A stretch of DNA of 64,000 bases from Cytobacillus sp. IB215665 (GCF_033963835.1 NZ_JAXBME010000003.1:248001-312000); one strand, 5' to 3'; shown: positions 8,964 to 17,971, numbered from the stretch's first letter. A program made the numbers and translations. Notes: generated by a model not told the origin, from the sequence alone.

Positions 8964-9479
8964 ATGAAAATTTATCTAACACATGGTACGTATCATTATT
9001 TAAAAACCAAAAAAGATGAGTTTTCTAACGAACTAATCGTTCTCATGCAAAACGAAGATCAAACTTTATTATTGCATGAAACCAACCGAAATTGTGTCTT
9101 TAACGAACCTCGAAAATATGAGGTGCTAGATTCAGAAGGTAGCTTCCCACTAAAAGGCTATGTTGTTATGAATCACGTTCCAGTATCAGAGGAAGGAAGA
9201 CCTGTCTTTGAATATAGATTTAGCAAACGCCCCGGCCTTATTGACAAAGAACCTGGGTTTATTGCAATGCGTATTTTAAGGCCAATGGATAGCGATACAT
9301 ATATCATTATTACAGTATGGCATAATGAACAAAGCTACCAAAATTGGCAAAAGTCCAACGCATACGAAAAAACACATGAAAGAAGAGGAACTCCGGAAGG
9401 CGTTGATCACTACAAATCGTTTTTCCCTAGACCTTCTTATCTAAAAACCTATTTCATCACTAATGAAGATTTATCATAA
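8964..9479 (+). CDS. hmoB: Heme-degrading monooxygenase HmoB (YhgC)
   Basis: A 171-residue protein matching B. subtilis HmoB/YhgC (about 166 residues) in length and in neighbourhood beside ecs and pbpF. The C-terminal half (from about residue 65) is an antibiotic-biosynthesis-monooxygenase (ABM) fold: MNHVPVSEEGRPVFEYRFS, RPGLIDKEPGF, ILRPMDSDTYIIITVW and the heme-iron ligand region around KTHERR. It opens the heme ring to release iron. GAGGTGATG gives a good ribosome binding site before ATG 8964. Its position beside the heme biosynthesis operon is conserved. Confidence 0.9.
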   Translation: MKIYLTHGTYHYLKTKKDEFSNELIVLMQNEDQTLLLHETNRNCVFNEPRKYEVLDSEGSFPLKGYVVMNHVPVSEEGRPVFEYRFSKRPGLIDKEPGFIAMRILRPMDSDTYIIITVWHNEQSYQNWQKSNAYEKTHERRGTPEGVDHYKSFFPRPSYLKTYFITNEDLS

Positions 9480-9522
9480 TCCCTAATAATTAATTATCTA
9501 TAAATGCAAGTATAAGAATAAA

Positions 9523-9664
9523 GCCGCTTTTCTTAACCATTGTTGCTATTGTTATCTTATTAGTACTAAAAAGGTGGTTTTATATTGTTAGTTATTGTTG
9601 TACAAAAGAAAAGATGCCACGAACTCTAGTTGTGTACGTTTTTCTTCTTTATGCGAAAACAGCC
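9523..9664 (+). repeat. MITE-like dispersed repeat, full copy
   Basis: From GCCGCTTTTCTTAACC to TTATGCGAAAACAGCC. Flanks agaataaa and aaaataaa match at 7 of 8 positions. The core GAAAAGATGCCACGAACTC is present. It sits between hmoB and the ecs terminator. Confidence 0.7.
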
Positions 9665-9672
9665 AAAATAAA

Positions 9673-9702
9673 AAACCAGGTGGTATAGATGCCATCTGGT
9701 TT
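9673..9702 (-). terminator. Bidirectional terminator between ecsC and hmoB
   Basis: AAACCAGGTGG-TATAGATG-CCATCTGGTTT stem. The minus strand is followed by TTTTTATTTT, suiting the ecsABC operon; the plus strand also has a T-rich tract, suiting hmoB. Confidence 0.75.
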
Positions 9703-9725
9703 TACCTTTTTTGCTGCTACCAAAT

Positions 9726-10439
9726 TCAATTAATATTTAGTATACGTAAACGAAATCCGTTCATCGCAGTTTCTCCTAGCTGGTTAAGAAGTTGAAAGTT
9801 AGCAAAAGCTCCAACGACCGCTCCTACTCCAGGTACAATTTGCATCATTTTAATTAAATCAATATGATCTCGATATTCTTGCTGAAATTTTCTCCAATCC
9901 AATTCAATTAGTTCATTTTTTTTCTCGTTCCAGTTCGCAATAATTATAAATGTTTCTTTTCTATGCTTATCACTTGAAAACGCTAATTGAAATAAATATA
10001 ACAAAAATAAACGCTCTTCATATTTTTTCACATCATACCCATATAATGTAGCAATTTCAAACAATAACTTCATTTTAATAGACAGTAATAAAGGGAAATC
10101 AGCAAGACCTAACAAAATCCCTCCCATACCTGTTCCAGCCCCTTCTACTGCCGCTGTTCGTTTATAGGACTTAATTTTTTCTTTTATTAACAAATCTTTT
10201 TCTTGTAACGTAAGATGAGACACCTCGTGATCTTTCGTGGTAAAATCTGAACCAACAAGCGTTCCTTTGACAAGTTTTTTTATACTTTCTGTAATTATTT
10301 CATGAGCTTGCTCAGGGATCATTTGATTCACTTTGTACTGGGCTTTTTTTGTCACCCTAGTGTAAATTGGTGGTCGCTGTAACATTTTTTTACGCCATTG
10401 AATTAACTCATTTAAAACTTTTCGCTCATATGTGTTCAT
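9726..10439 (-). CDS. ecsC: EcsC family protein
   Basis: A 237-residue protein matching EcsC, the third gene of the B. subtilis ecsABC operon. The central glycine-rich segment (AAVEGAGTGMGGILLGLADFPLLLSIKMKL) and a second one near the end (VPGVGAVVGAFANF) are family features and may be membrane-associated hairpins. Its function is unknown. The start ATG 10439 has GGAGGAG upstream. It lies 29 bases after ecsB. Confidence 0.9.
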   Translation of the reverse strand: MNTYERKVLNELIQWRKKMLQRPPIYTRVTKKAQYKVNQMIPEQAHEIITESIKKLVKGTLVGSDFTTKDHEVSHLTLQEKDLLIKEKIKSYKRTAAVEGAGTGMGGILLGLADFPLLLSIKMKLLFEIATLYGYDVKKYEERLFLLYLFQLAFSSDKHRKETFIIIANWNEKKNELIELDWRKFQQEYRDHIDLIKMMQIVPGVGAVVGAFANFQLLNQLGETAMNGFRLRILNIN

Positions 10440-10468
10440 TCATCATACTCCTCCGAACCTAGACGTAT

Positions 10469-11683
10469 TTATAACTTTTTCAGCCTACTTTTAACATAAA
10501 GATTTATAAACACATAACTAAAAACTATCCCACAAATGAAAGCTAAAAATGCAATAAATACTTTACCTATAAGTAGTATGACGATAGCAAATATACTAGC
10601 TTGAATAATTAACAATTTATGTAGCAGTTGTAAGAATGCTTTTTCCCTCACGGATTTTTGAACCGGATACAAGCCAAGCCAAAGTTTCATTGAAAAATGT
10701 CGCCATAAGGTCATAAGTTGAAAACCAGTAAGATATAAAAATAAAACAACAATGACGAGCGTTCCATAGCTTAAAGGCAACATTACAAGTAAAAGTATCC
10801 CTATAATAAGTAATCGGATAAACAAACCAAAATAATCACTTGATCGTAAAAAAGCCCTCGCGAATAAATGAGTGAAAGTAGCATCTTGTGAAAAAGGTAA
10901 CCTCTTCAATGTCCAATCTAGCCACTTTCGTCTCTTAACTTGTATTTTCAATTGAGGAACGTCTGTGAACAAATTAGCAATGCGGTAAAACGTCATCATC
11001 CTTTTCGATTCTAGTTCAATTAAGTGATCCCATTTCAATCGTTTAGAAGATGTTAGCTTTCTAAAATAAACGTATAGGCCAAACATAATAAGGATGATTA
11101 AAATAGGATATAAGTAGTTGGCTTTAATAATGACAAAATAGACAAACGAAAAAGAAATGAATAATCGAATGATGAAATCAACAATGTGAACTTCTTTTTC
11201 AACAAAATATTGTACTGTCCATTCGATTAACATATTCCAAACCTTTAATATTAACAATAGTACTAGTAATAAAAGAAGGCTTGTAGCTCCTCTACCAGAC
11301 ATCGTTAAATAAAGAGGTGCAAGACCTGCTACAACCAAAATAACAATGTAGCTTTGTAAGGTAAAGCTGTACAAAAACGACCGATAAAAATATGCCGACA
11401 TTTTTGTTTCCATTGGCAATAAGAATACAATGTCTGCTTGCTTTAAAAAAGTTTGTATTGGGCTTTTCGTGATTACTACGGCTAAAATAATTGACATGAC
11501 TATCGCATGCGGAAAATGCGGTGAGAGTGTCTCAAGCCACTGCTGATAATAATAAGCCCCTGCTCCAATGCTAAATATTAAAACAAAAGCTAAATGTTGA
11601 TTAAATATATAACGAAGGTATCTGCCCGTTTCTTTTCTATGTTGTGCAAATCGCTGATTCCAAATCTTTTTTCCCTCATTCAT
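10469..11683 (-). CDS. ecsB: ABC transporter permease EcsB
   Basis: A 404-residue integral membrane protein (B. subtilis EcsB about 408) with many hydrophobic helices, for example FVLIFSIGAGAYYY near residue 40 and several between 110 and 190 and after 285. It pairs with the ATPase EcsA. In B. subtilis the Ecs transporter affects regulated intramembrane proteolysis by RasP, protein secretion and competence; the staphylococcal system has been linked to lipid or peptide export. It overlaps the end of ecsA by 8 bases, indicating translational coupling. Confidence 0.92.
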   Translation of the reverse strand: MNEGKKIWNQRFAQHRKETGRYLRYIFNQHLAFVLIFSIGAGAYYYQQWLETLSPHFPHAIVMSIILAVVITKSPIQTFLKQADIVFLLPMETKMSAYFYRSFLYSFTLQSYIVILVVAGLAPLYLTMSGRGATSLLLLLVLLLILKVWNMLIEWTVQYFVEKEVHIVDFIIRLFISFSFVYFVIIKANYLYPILIILIMFGLYVYFRKLTSSKRLKWDHLIELESKRMMTFYRIANLFTDVPQLKIQVKRRKWLDWTLKRLPFSQDATFTHLFARAFLRSSDYFGLFIRLLIIGILLLVMLPLSYGTLVIVVLFLYLTGFQLMTLWRHFSMKLWLGLYPVQKSVREKAFLQLLHKLLIIQASIFAIVILLIGKVFIAFLAFICGIVFSYVFINLYVKSRLKKL

Positions 11684-12419
11684 CTGACTCTGCTTCCTTT
11701 GTCAATTGGATATAAAGATCATCAAGTGTAGCATCTGGAGCTTGAAACTCTTTCCGCAACTCATTCAATGTCCCTTTCGCTCGTACTTTACCATTATGTA
11801 AAATAACAAATGAATCACAGTATCGTTCAGCAGTTGCTAAAATATGGGTTGACATTAAAATTCCAGCACCATTCTTTTTCATCGTATTCATTAACTCTAA
11901 TAGTGACTGGATGCCCAATGGGTCTAATCCTACAAAAGGTTCATCAATAATATAGAGCGACGGCTCCACTAAAAACGCACACATAATCATTACCTTTTGC
12001 TTCATACCTTTTGAAAAATGGGCAGGAAACCACTTCAACTTCTTTTCCATCCTAAATTCTTTTAGTAATGGTTCTAGTCTTTCTTCAAAAGTTTCTTTTG
12101 TGAGACCATAGGCCATCGCGGTTAATTCTAGATGTTCTCTTAGCGTGAGTTCTTCATATAAAATAGGCATTTCCGGAATGAAGCTATATTGCGCCCGATA
12201 TTCTTCAGTGTCTTCTAACATGGTCTTTCCATTTATTTTAATTGATCCGTTTCTCACATCCATTAAGCCAATGATATGTTTAATCGTAGTACTTTTTCCC
12301 GCACCATTTAAGCCGATTAACCCAACTATCTCATTACTATTTACCTCAAAAGATACATCTTTAATGACTGGTCTTTTTGTATATCCACCGGTCACACCGT
12401 TCAATTCAAGTAATGCCAT
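11676..12419 (-). CDS. ecsA: ABC transporter ATP-binding protein EcsA
   Basis: A 247-residue ATPase, the same length as B. subtilis EcsA. Walker A is GLNGAGKST, the signature is FSKGMKQK (a variant of LSGGQ), Walker B is LYIIDEP, and the switch histidine is in MSTHIL. The frame extends upstream, but ATG 12419 with AAGGAG in front is clearly the start. First gene of ecsABC, divergent from hit as in B. subtilis, although here 1.2 kb of repeats separates them. Confidence 0.95.
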   Translation of the reverse strand: MALLELNGVTGGYTKRPVIKDVSFEVNSNEIVGLIGLNGAGKSTTIKHIIGLMDVRNGSIKINGKTMLEDTEEYRAQYSFIPEMPILYEELTLREHLELTAMAYGLTKETFEERLEPLLKEFRMEKKLKWFPAHFSKGMKQKVMIMCAFLVEPSLYIIDEPFVGLDPLGIQSLLELMNTMKKNGAGILMSTHILATAERYCDSFVILHNGKVRAKGTLNELRKEFQAPDATLDDLYIQLTKEAESDE

Positions 12420-12489
12420 TGTACATCTCCTTAAGTTTATATATTTAACTATACTTAAGTATATTTTACCAAACAAAAAGAAAAAGAAA

Positions 12490-12799
12490 CAATAATAAAA
12501 GCGGAAGTGCCTTGATCATTCCCGACAAGCACTGGAGTCAAATTTCGTGAAGGCGCTGTTTGCCTTCAACGGATTTGACGAAGTGACCTCGAGGGAATAG
12601 GCGCTGGAGCTAGAAAATAATAAAAGCGGAAGTGCCTTGATCATTCCCGACATGCACTGGAGTCAAATTTCGTGAAGGCGCTGTTTGCCTTCAACGGATT
12701 TGACGAAGTGACCTCGAGGGAATAGGCGCTGGAGCTAGAAAATAATAAAAGCGGAAGTGCCTTGATCATTCCCGACATGCACTGGAGTCAAATTACCTG
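12490..12799. repeat. 125-bp palindromic repeat, 2.4 tandem copies
   Basis: Units begin at about 12490, 12615 and 12740, each 125 bp; the third breaks off after AAATTACCTGAAGGCGC near 12799. Copies 1 and 2 differ at about one base (GACAAGC versus GACATGC). Each unit can fold: AGCGGAAGTGCCT pairs with AGGCGCTGGAGCT, ATTCCC with GGGAAT, and the centre GAAGGCGCTGTTTGCCTTC makes an inner hairpin. Similar AGCGGAAG...GGCGCTGGAGCT repeats are common between genes in Bacillaceae. No coding capacity is evident. Confidence 0.85.
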
Positions 12800-12967
12800 A
12801 AGGCGCACATCTTAGGATAAAATCCCATCCATTTTTTAGTAGTAAATAAAATCATATTTTTTGTGTATAGTGTTTTAAACATTGGGTATTCTAAATGTTG
12901 AAGAGAGGGAAAGGTGTTAGCTAAGAAATTGAACTCCCGCTTTTCTAGTGGTGATTCAATCTAAAGG

Positions 12968-13262
12968 AATGAGGTGTCTGTGAAAGACAACTTTCTATGT
13001 TAGACACTGGACCTATTAGTTGCTTTTAATGACGTTTGTCAAAGAGGGGATGGTCATCTTGAACAAAGTGAGTTAACGACGTTCAAAGACTCCATTCATA
13101 ATGAGGTGTTTACAGAAGGCAATTTAGTCTTTGCATCTAAATAAAGATCCCTTACTTCAATGTAAGGTGTAATCACTTAGAATGCTCATCTTGAACAATC
13201 ATTCTCACTTTTAAACACATCATTCATAAAACAAATGAGGTGTTTACGAAAGACACATTAGC
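12968..13262 (+). repeat. Diverged direct repeats around AATGAGGTGTTTACGAAAG
   Basis: Three related segments start at 12968, 13099 and 13233, each reading about AATGAGGTGTyTrCrrAAG. The second and third are each preceded by CATCTTGAACAA (about 13051 and 13187) and CATTCATAA, so the longer unit is about 80 bp. Each could encode only a peptide of a few residues (MRCL...). No protein-coding frame of gene length is seen here. Confidence 0.5.
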
Positions 13263-13312
13263 TTTTTCACAACGTATTCAAAGCAGAACACAATATCCCT
13301 CATCTTCAACTC

Positions 13313-13339
13313 AGGATGCAACCTAAAAGGTTGTATCCT
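13313..13339 (+). terminator. Orphan terminator-like hairpin
   Basis: AGGATGCAACC-TAAAA-GGTTGTATCCT followed by GTTTCTATTT on the plus strand. No gene ends upstream on this strand, so it would end an unannotated transcript from the repeat region or mark a lost gene. Confidence 0.55.
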
Positions 13340-13408
13340 GTTTCTATTTCCAAACAAATATATGGTAAAATATAAAGAAATGTGCAAGCAAGTTGACCAT
13401 CTCGATAC

Positions 13409-13559
13409 GCATGTGAAGGTGCTTTTTAAAGGGGATAGGAGCTCGAGTTAGCCATCCATAAATGCGCAGCCCCCACAAGCACTGGTAACATTTCATATGA
13501 AGGTGTTTCTTCCTTCTATGCAAAGGTGAAGAAATATCGAGGGGATTGGCGCGAGCTAA
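13409..13559 (+). repeat. Degenerate copies of the 125-bp palindromic repeat
   Basis: GCGCAGCCCCCACAAGCACTGG, a GAAGGTGTTT...CCTTC stem, ATCGAGGGGATTGGCGCGAGCTAA follow the order of the intact repeat at 12.5 kb with many changes. A shorter piece (GTGAAGGTGC...GGGGATAGGAGCTCGAG) precedes it. Confidence 0.5.
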
Positions 13560-13606
13560 TACGTTTGCTTCTTTCTAATCAAAAAAATTAATGGAGGGGT
13601 AAGAAT

Positions 13607-14029
13607 ATGACTGATTGCATTTTTTGCAAAATAATTAATGGTGAAATTCCTAGCGCAAAAGTTTTTGAGAATGAACATGTTATAGCAATACTTGATATTA
13701 GCCAAGTCACAAAAGGACATACACTAGTTATTCCGAAAGTACATAAAGAAAATATTTTTGATTTAACTCCTGACATTGCTAAAAACATATTTGAAGTAGT
13801 CCCAAAGATAGCTAATTCAATTAAAGAACAATATGAACCTCTCGGATTAAATCTGCTTAACAACAACGGTGAAATTGCAGGGCAAACAGTATTTCATTAC
13901 CACATGCATATTATCCCTCGCTATGGGAAAGGTGACGGCTTTGGAGCAGCATGGAAGCCACATGGTAATGAATATAGTCCAGAGGATTTACAACAAATTG
14001 CTCGTACAATCGCATCTAGCATACAATGA
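13607..14029 (+). CDS. hit: HIT family nucleotide-binding hydrolase Hit
   Basis: A 140-residue histidine-triad protein. The N terminus CIFCKIINGEIPSAKV is the usual Hit zinc/nucleotide-binding start, and the catalytic triad HYHMHIIPR (H-x-H-x-H) lies at about residues 98-106. Family members hydrolyse the alpha-phosphate bond of nucleoside phosphoramidates and dinucleotides in the cytosol. GGAGGGG lies upstream of ATG 13607. Divergent from ecsA, as in B. subtilis. Confidence 0.95.
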   Translation: MTDCIFCKIINGEIPSAKVFENEHVIAILDISQVTKGHTLVIPKVHKENIFDLTPDIAKNIFEVVPKIANSIKEQYEPLGLNLLNNNGEIAGQTVFHYHMHIIPRYGKGDGFGAAWKPHGNEYSPEDLQQIARTIASSIQ

Positions 14030-14107
14030 TGTCTATTAAGTAAGTCAATATGGTAAACAACTTTACGATTAGACAGAGCGAATAACATATGTTGTATTTT
14101 ATACAAT

Positions 14108-14256
14108 GGCTGTTTTTGCATTGATTGTTGTTTTTCGTATTAAGAAATAAACACGCATACAACTAGAGTTCGTGGTCTTTTCGATGACTAACGTGTAGAA
14201 CCGCTGTTTATGGTGCTAACTTGGTAACAATAACAACAATGATTACGAAAAGAGTC
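14108..14256 (-). repeat. MITE-like dispersed repeat, copy 1 of a run of three
   Basis: Reads GGCTGTTTTTGCATTGATTG ... ACGAAAAGAGTC, so it is inverted relative to the copy at 2071. The core appears as GAGTTCGTGGTCTTTTC. No clear flanking duplication. Confidence 0.65.
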
Positions 14257-14269
14257 ATACTAAAGTTCA

Positions 14270-14419
14270 TCTTCGCATTAATGTCCCTTTTCGTTTTAAG
14301 TTATAAGCACGTAAACTGTCGCCTTCGTGGCATCTTTTCTACTTTTACAATTATTGAGCTCTCATAAAGCTCAGCACTATTCCATTATTAGTAAAAAAAC
14401 AAAGTTTACGAAAAGAGCC
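14270..14419 (-). repeat. MITE-like dispersed repeat, copy 2 of a run of three
   Basis: Starts within the left end (CTTCGCATTAATG) and ends AAAGTTTACGAAAAGAGCC. It contains CTTCGTGGCATCTTTTC. The outer left bases are lost. Confidence 0.6.
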
Positions 14420-14521
14420 TCTACAATTTAAAAAAGGTAATCAGCTACCATAATCTACCCTATATAGGATATTCTATATAGATAGATTATGGTTCTTATT
14501 ATATATAGGCTCATTACGTAA

Positions 14522-14678
14522 GGCTGTTTTCGTATTGATTGTCTTTCGTATTGGAAATAAACACGTATACAACTAGAGTTCGTAGTACCTTTTCTTCTGA
14601 AACATGATAACTAACATCTAGAGCTACTTCCTATGGACGAATTTGGTGATAATTGCAACAAAGTTTACGAAAAGAGCC
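14522..14678 (-). repeat. MITE-like dispersed repeat, copy 3 of a run of three
   Basis: GGCTGTTTTCGTATTGATTG ... AAGTTTACGAAAAGAGCC. Flanks ttacgtaa and tttcgtaa match at 7 of 8 positions. Same orientation as the two copies just upstream. Confidence 0.75.
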
Positions 14679-14816
14679 TTTCGTAAATATCGCTTCTTTT
14701 ATTTACTAAATTACACTATATGCAACTCTATGAGTTTGTCATCGTTTAATTGTTTTCAAATTGTATTTAAACCTCATTCAACGATAACAACAACCTATGC
14801 AAAGCAACCCCTATAT

Positions 14817-15710
14817 TCAATAATCGCTAAACTTTCTGATCATTGCACGAACTGGTGTTATTTCTGATATTCTCAACCAATCATCGTGATCAAAGAAATC
14901 TTCATACTGAGAAAGAAACTCTTCTACTGTTCTATGAAAAGAATCATTCCACCTTAATAGATGAATAAACTCTTCTCTTGTTCCAGTAAAACCGTATAGA
15001 TCTTTTATTCGGTTTATCATATCCGCTTGCCATACTGATGGAATAGTAGAAATGCTAGGAATATCATTAAAACGATAATATGTTCCATCTAACTTCAGAG
15101 CATATGGATAATAATATGCATACACTTTTTCAAACGTTTCTCCTGTTTGAAGTGTTAGTTTTCTATTAAGGTGTTCTCTAAGTTCATATCCGGTTTCTGT
15201 TCTATCCATAAGTTCAAGTTGATCCTTATCCAAGAATGTTAGCCAAATTTCCGTTTGTGACCCACGATTTGGTGCAATTACTGCTGGTAATGCCCCGTAA
15301 GGAGCTAAAAATGGGCCAAAAACAATATCTGAATCAACCATCGTCCCTTTCATACAAATGAGTATTTGTTTCGAGTTTTGATTTAAGCTAAATTTGTACA
15401 CAAGTTGTGCAATACATACGTTTGATCCATAAGCAACGACAGGAAATCTATTATCGATAGAACTTACTCCTTCTGTCTCTAACAATTCCTCAATATTGAG
15501 TACCTCTCCATCATCCGTTAAAAATGAACCTAGTGGGTGACTATTATTTGCAACATGAACTGAAAGTTGTTCAATTTTAGTATTATTTGCTTCTTCAATT
15601 TTATGGACTCTGCCATTCATAAAAACAAATGAGCTAGGTGGTCTTGGTCCTGGATAAATGTCTGGGTGGTCATAAGGGCTAATAATAAACGGCTTGTTTT
15701 CACGGTACAA
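14817..15710 (-). CDS. Conserved protein with a gamma-glutamylcyclotransferase-like YGSN motif
   Basis: A 297-residue soluble protein of unknown function. The motif VVAYGSNVC at about residues 89-97 resembles the YGSN phosphate-binding loop of gamma-glutamylcyclotransferase (GGCT/BtrG) folds. The following segment VFGPFLAPYGALPAVIAP and the acidic TETGYEL region fit such a fold loosely. No signal peptide or membrane segment is seen. The start is TTG 15710 with GGGGAG eight bases upstream. It stands alone between hit and serC, divergent from serC. The substrate cannot be judged from sequence. Confidence 0.75.
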   Translation of the reverse strand: MYRENKPFIISPYDHPDIYPGPRPPSSFVFMNGRVHKIEEANNTKIEQLSVHVANNSHPLGSFLTDDGEVLNIEELLETEGVSSIDNRFPVVAYGSNVCIAQLVYKFSLNQNSKQILICMKGTMVDSDIVFGPFLAPYGALPAVIAPNRGSQTEIWLTFLDKDQLELMDRTETGYELREHLNRKLTLQTGETFEKVYAYYYPYALKLDGTYYRFNDIPSISTIPSVWQADMINRIKDLYGFTGTREEFIHLLRWNDSFHRTVEEFLSQYEDFFDHDDWLRISEITPVRAMIRKFSDY

Positions 15711-15874
15711 AAATATATCTCCCCTTTTGAATTCATGTTTATATTTTGTTAACTAATCTTAGCTAATTTTCGAAAACTTTAAAATAATAGCTTACTTCAT
15801 TACCGTTTCATGGTACTATATAAACAATTTAAGCAATTAACGTAACAAAACATTTTTGAGGAGGATATTACGTG

Positions 15875-16960
15875 ATGCGTGCATACAACTTTAATGCTGG
15901 ACCATCTGCACTACCACTAGAAGTTCTACAAATCGCTCAACAAGAGTTAGTAAATTTCCAAGGAACTGGGATGTCTGTCATGGAGCTTAGTCACCGTAGC
16001 AAAGAATATGACGCCGTTCATGAAAAAGCGAAAACTCTACTAAAGCAATTACTTAACATCTCAGATGAATATGAAGTTTTATTTCTTCAAGGTGGAGCTA
16101 GTCTTCAATTTACAATGATTCCAATGAATTTACTTTCCAACAATACAGTTGCTAACTATGTTTTGACAGGATCTTGGTCTGAGAAAGCCTTAGCTGAAGC
16201 TAAAAAAATCGGGCATGTCCATGTATCTGCATCTAGTAAAGAAAATCAATACAAGCACATTCCATCTATTAATGATTTAGAAGTAAGTGATAATGCTGCT
16301 TATTTACATGTTACTTCAAATAATACGATTTATGGTACCCAATGGTCGAAATATCCACAGTTAAATAATGTTGAGCTTATTGCAGATATGTCTAGTGATA
16401 TTTTAAGCCATGAAATTAATGTGGAGCAATTCTCAATGATTTATGCTGGTGCACAAAAAAACCTTGGACCATCTGGTGTTACGGTTGTCATTCTAAAAAA
16501 AGAACTACTCACTAACACCACTGATGAATTACCAACGATGCTTAACTATCGTACGCATGCTGACAAAAATTCCTTATATAACACTCCTCCTACATTTGCA
16601 ATATATACTTTATCACTTGTTCTTGAGTGGTTGGCTAATAATGGTGGTGTGAAAGGAATAGAGAGAGTTAATAATGAAAAAGCTTCTCTTCTATACAGTT
16701 GTATTGACGATAGTAATGGGTTTTATAAGCCTCATGCAAAGATGGATAGCAGGTCAAAAATGAATGTAACATTTACATTACCTTCTGAAGAGTTAACAAA
16801 GAAGTTTCTCTTCGAGGCTAAAGAAAAAGGCTTTATCGGTTTGAGTGGGCACCGCTCTGTAGGAGGGTGTCGTGCATCGATTTATAACGCTGTACCACTA
16901 GAAGCTTGTGAAACCTTAGCAGATTTCATGAACAGCTTTTATAAGAGGAACCAGCTCTAA
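15875..16960 (+). CDS. serC: Phosphoserine aminotransferase SerC
   Basis: A 361-residue PLP-dependent class V aminotransferase that converts 3-phosphohydroxypyruvate and glutamate to phosphoserine in serine synthesis. YNFNAGPSALP opens the protein, MELSHRS follows, and the PLP lysine lies in AGAQKNLGPSG at about residue 195. The C terminus has GHRSVGGCRASIYNA. ATG 15875 is chosen; a GTG one codon upstream is equally well placed after GAGGAGG. Adjacent to scoC and hit, as in B. subtilis. Confidence 0.95.
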   Translation: MRAYNFNAGPSALPLEVLQIAQQELVNFQGTGMSVMELSHRSKEYDAVHEKAKTLLKQLLNISDEYEVLFLQGGASLQFTMIPMNLLSNNTVANYVLTGSWSEKALAEAKKIGHVHVSASSKENQYKHIPSINDLEVSDNAAYLHVTSNNTIYGTQWSKYPQLNNVELIADMSSDILSHEINVEQFSMIYAGAQKNLGPSGVTVVILKKELLTNTTDELPTMLNYRTHADKNSLYNTPPTFAIYTLSLVLEWLANNGGVKGIERVNNEKASLLYSCIDDSNGFYKPHAKMDSRSKMNVTFTLPSEELTKKFLFEAKEKGFIGLSGHRSVGGCRASIYNAVPLEACETLADFMNSFYKRNQL

Positions 16961-16994
16961 ACTCAAAAATAATTTAGTTAGATGAAATTTATAA

Positions 16995-17019
16995 AAACCC
17001 CGGTCTTTGGTCGGGGTTT
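16995..17019. terminator. Terminator between serC and the convergent small gene
   Basis: AAACCCCG-gtctttggt-CGGGGTTT stem ending 3 bases before the stop of the convergent gene. Usable by serC; T tracts are short on both strands. Confidence 0.65.
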
Positions 17020-17021
17020 CA

Positions 17022-17213
17022 TCATCTAAAATAAATGATAGATAGAGCTACTAGCAAACAAACACATCCACCTCCACCTAGGACAGCTGCTTTTTGACGA
17101 AGTATTTGTTTAGGTGGGTAGGCGACAGCTCTTTGTATTAGTGAGAAATAATTTATCATGCCAACAAAGAATAATAGACTTAAAACAAACAATAACAAGA
17201 TTAACACTGTCAA
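17022..17213 (-). CDS. Small two-helix membrane protein, unknown
   Basis: A 63-residue protein with hydrophobic segments at residues 3-20 and 47-62 joined by a basic linker (RAVAYPPKQILRQK). The start is TTG 17213, supported by AAGGGGGG seven bases upstream. It is located between serC and scoC, where B. subtilis has other small membrane proteins, but it is not recognisable as any of them. Function unknown. Confidence 0.7.
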   Translation of the reverse strand: MTVLILLLFVLSLLFFVGMINYFSLIQRAVAYPPKQILRQKAAVLGGGGCVCLLVALSIIYFR

Positions 17214-17383
17214 TGCAGTCCCCCCCTTAATTGATATTATGGTGTTTTCAGAATAACTATGTGTTCTGATTTAAATAAATTTCGTTTATTTTAAAATTTC
17301 CGAAATTTAATCCTTTATTAATTTTTATTTTATTGGCATAATAGATTGTAATAAAAAATCCAAAGAAAAGTAGGTGACTAGTT

Positions 17384-17968
17384 GTGACGAAAGAAAATAA
17401 TTTTTCTATGAAAGAAGCAATGTTATTTAGCCAAAGAATGGCTCAACTCGGTAAAGCACTATGGAAGACTATCGAAAAGGATTGGCAAAACTGGATCAAA
17501 CCATATGATTTAAATATTAATGAACATCATATACTATGGATTGCTTACCATTTAAATGGTGCCTCCATCTCAGAGATTGCAAAATTCGGAGTCATGCACG
17601 TTTCAACTGCCTTCAACTTTTCTAAGAAATTGGAAGAACGAAATTTATTGCAATTTTCCAAAAAAGAGAATGATAAAAGAAATACCTATGTAAAAATTAC
17701 TAGTCAGGGAGAAGAAATTTTATTAGAGTTAATGGAGAGTTATGACCCAACAAGACATTCTACCTTTCAGGGTGCACTTCCAATAAAAGATTTATACGGA
17801 AAATTCCCAGAACTTACTGATGTAATGTGTATCATTCGTAGTATATACGGTGACGATTTCATGAGGATATTTGAAAAATCTTTTGAGAATATTGAAGAAG
17901 AATTTGTTGAGGTAGATGGAAAAATTAGAAAGCACAATCAGCTACAAGAAGTGATTGAAGATAACTAA
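17384..17968 (+). CDS. scoC: MarR-family transition-state regulator ScoC (Hpr)
   Basis: A 194-residue winged-helix protein matching ScoC/Hpr. The DNA-binding domain covers about residues 50-120 ([20 protein letters not shown] as recognition region, then [12 protein letters not shown] in the wing). In B. subtilis ScoC represses extracellular proteases, sporulation genes and oligopeptide permeases in transition phase. Start GTG 17384 follows AGGTGA. The tail ends in a charged segment after residue 170. Confidence 0.92.
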   Translation: MTKENNFSMKEAMLFSQRMAQLGKALWKTIEKDWQNWIKPYDLNINEHHILWIAYHLNGASISEIAKFGVMHVSTAFNFSKKLEERNLLQFSKKENDKRNTYVKITSQGEEILLELMESYDPTRHSTFQGALPIKDLYGKFPELTDVMCIIRSIYGDDFMRIFEKSFENIEEEFVEVDGKIRKHNQLQEVIEDN

Positions 17969-17971
17969 AGT

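Noticed and set aside
12490-12799. CRISPR array
   Set aside because: The repeat unit is 125 bp without unique spacers and no cas genes are present.
14643-14867. 74-codon plus-strand frame overlapping a repeat copy
   Set aside because: Begins inside the repeat element and runs into the end of the convergent gene at 14817; no ribosome binding site.
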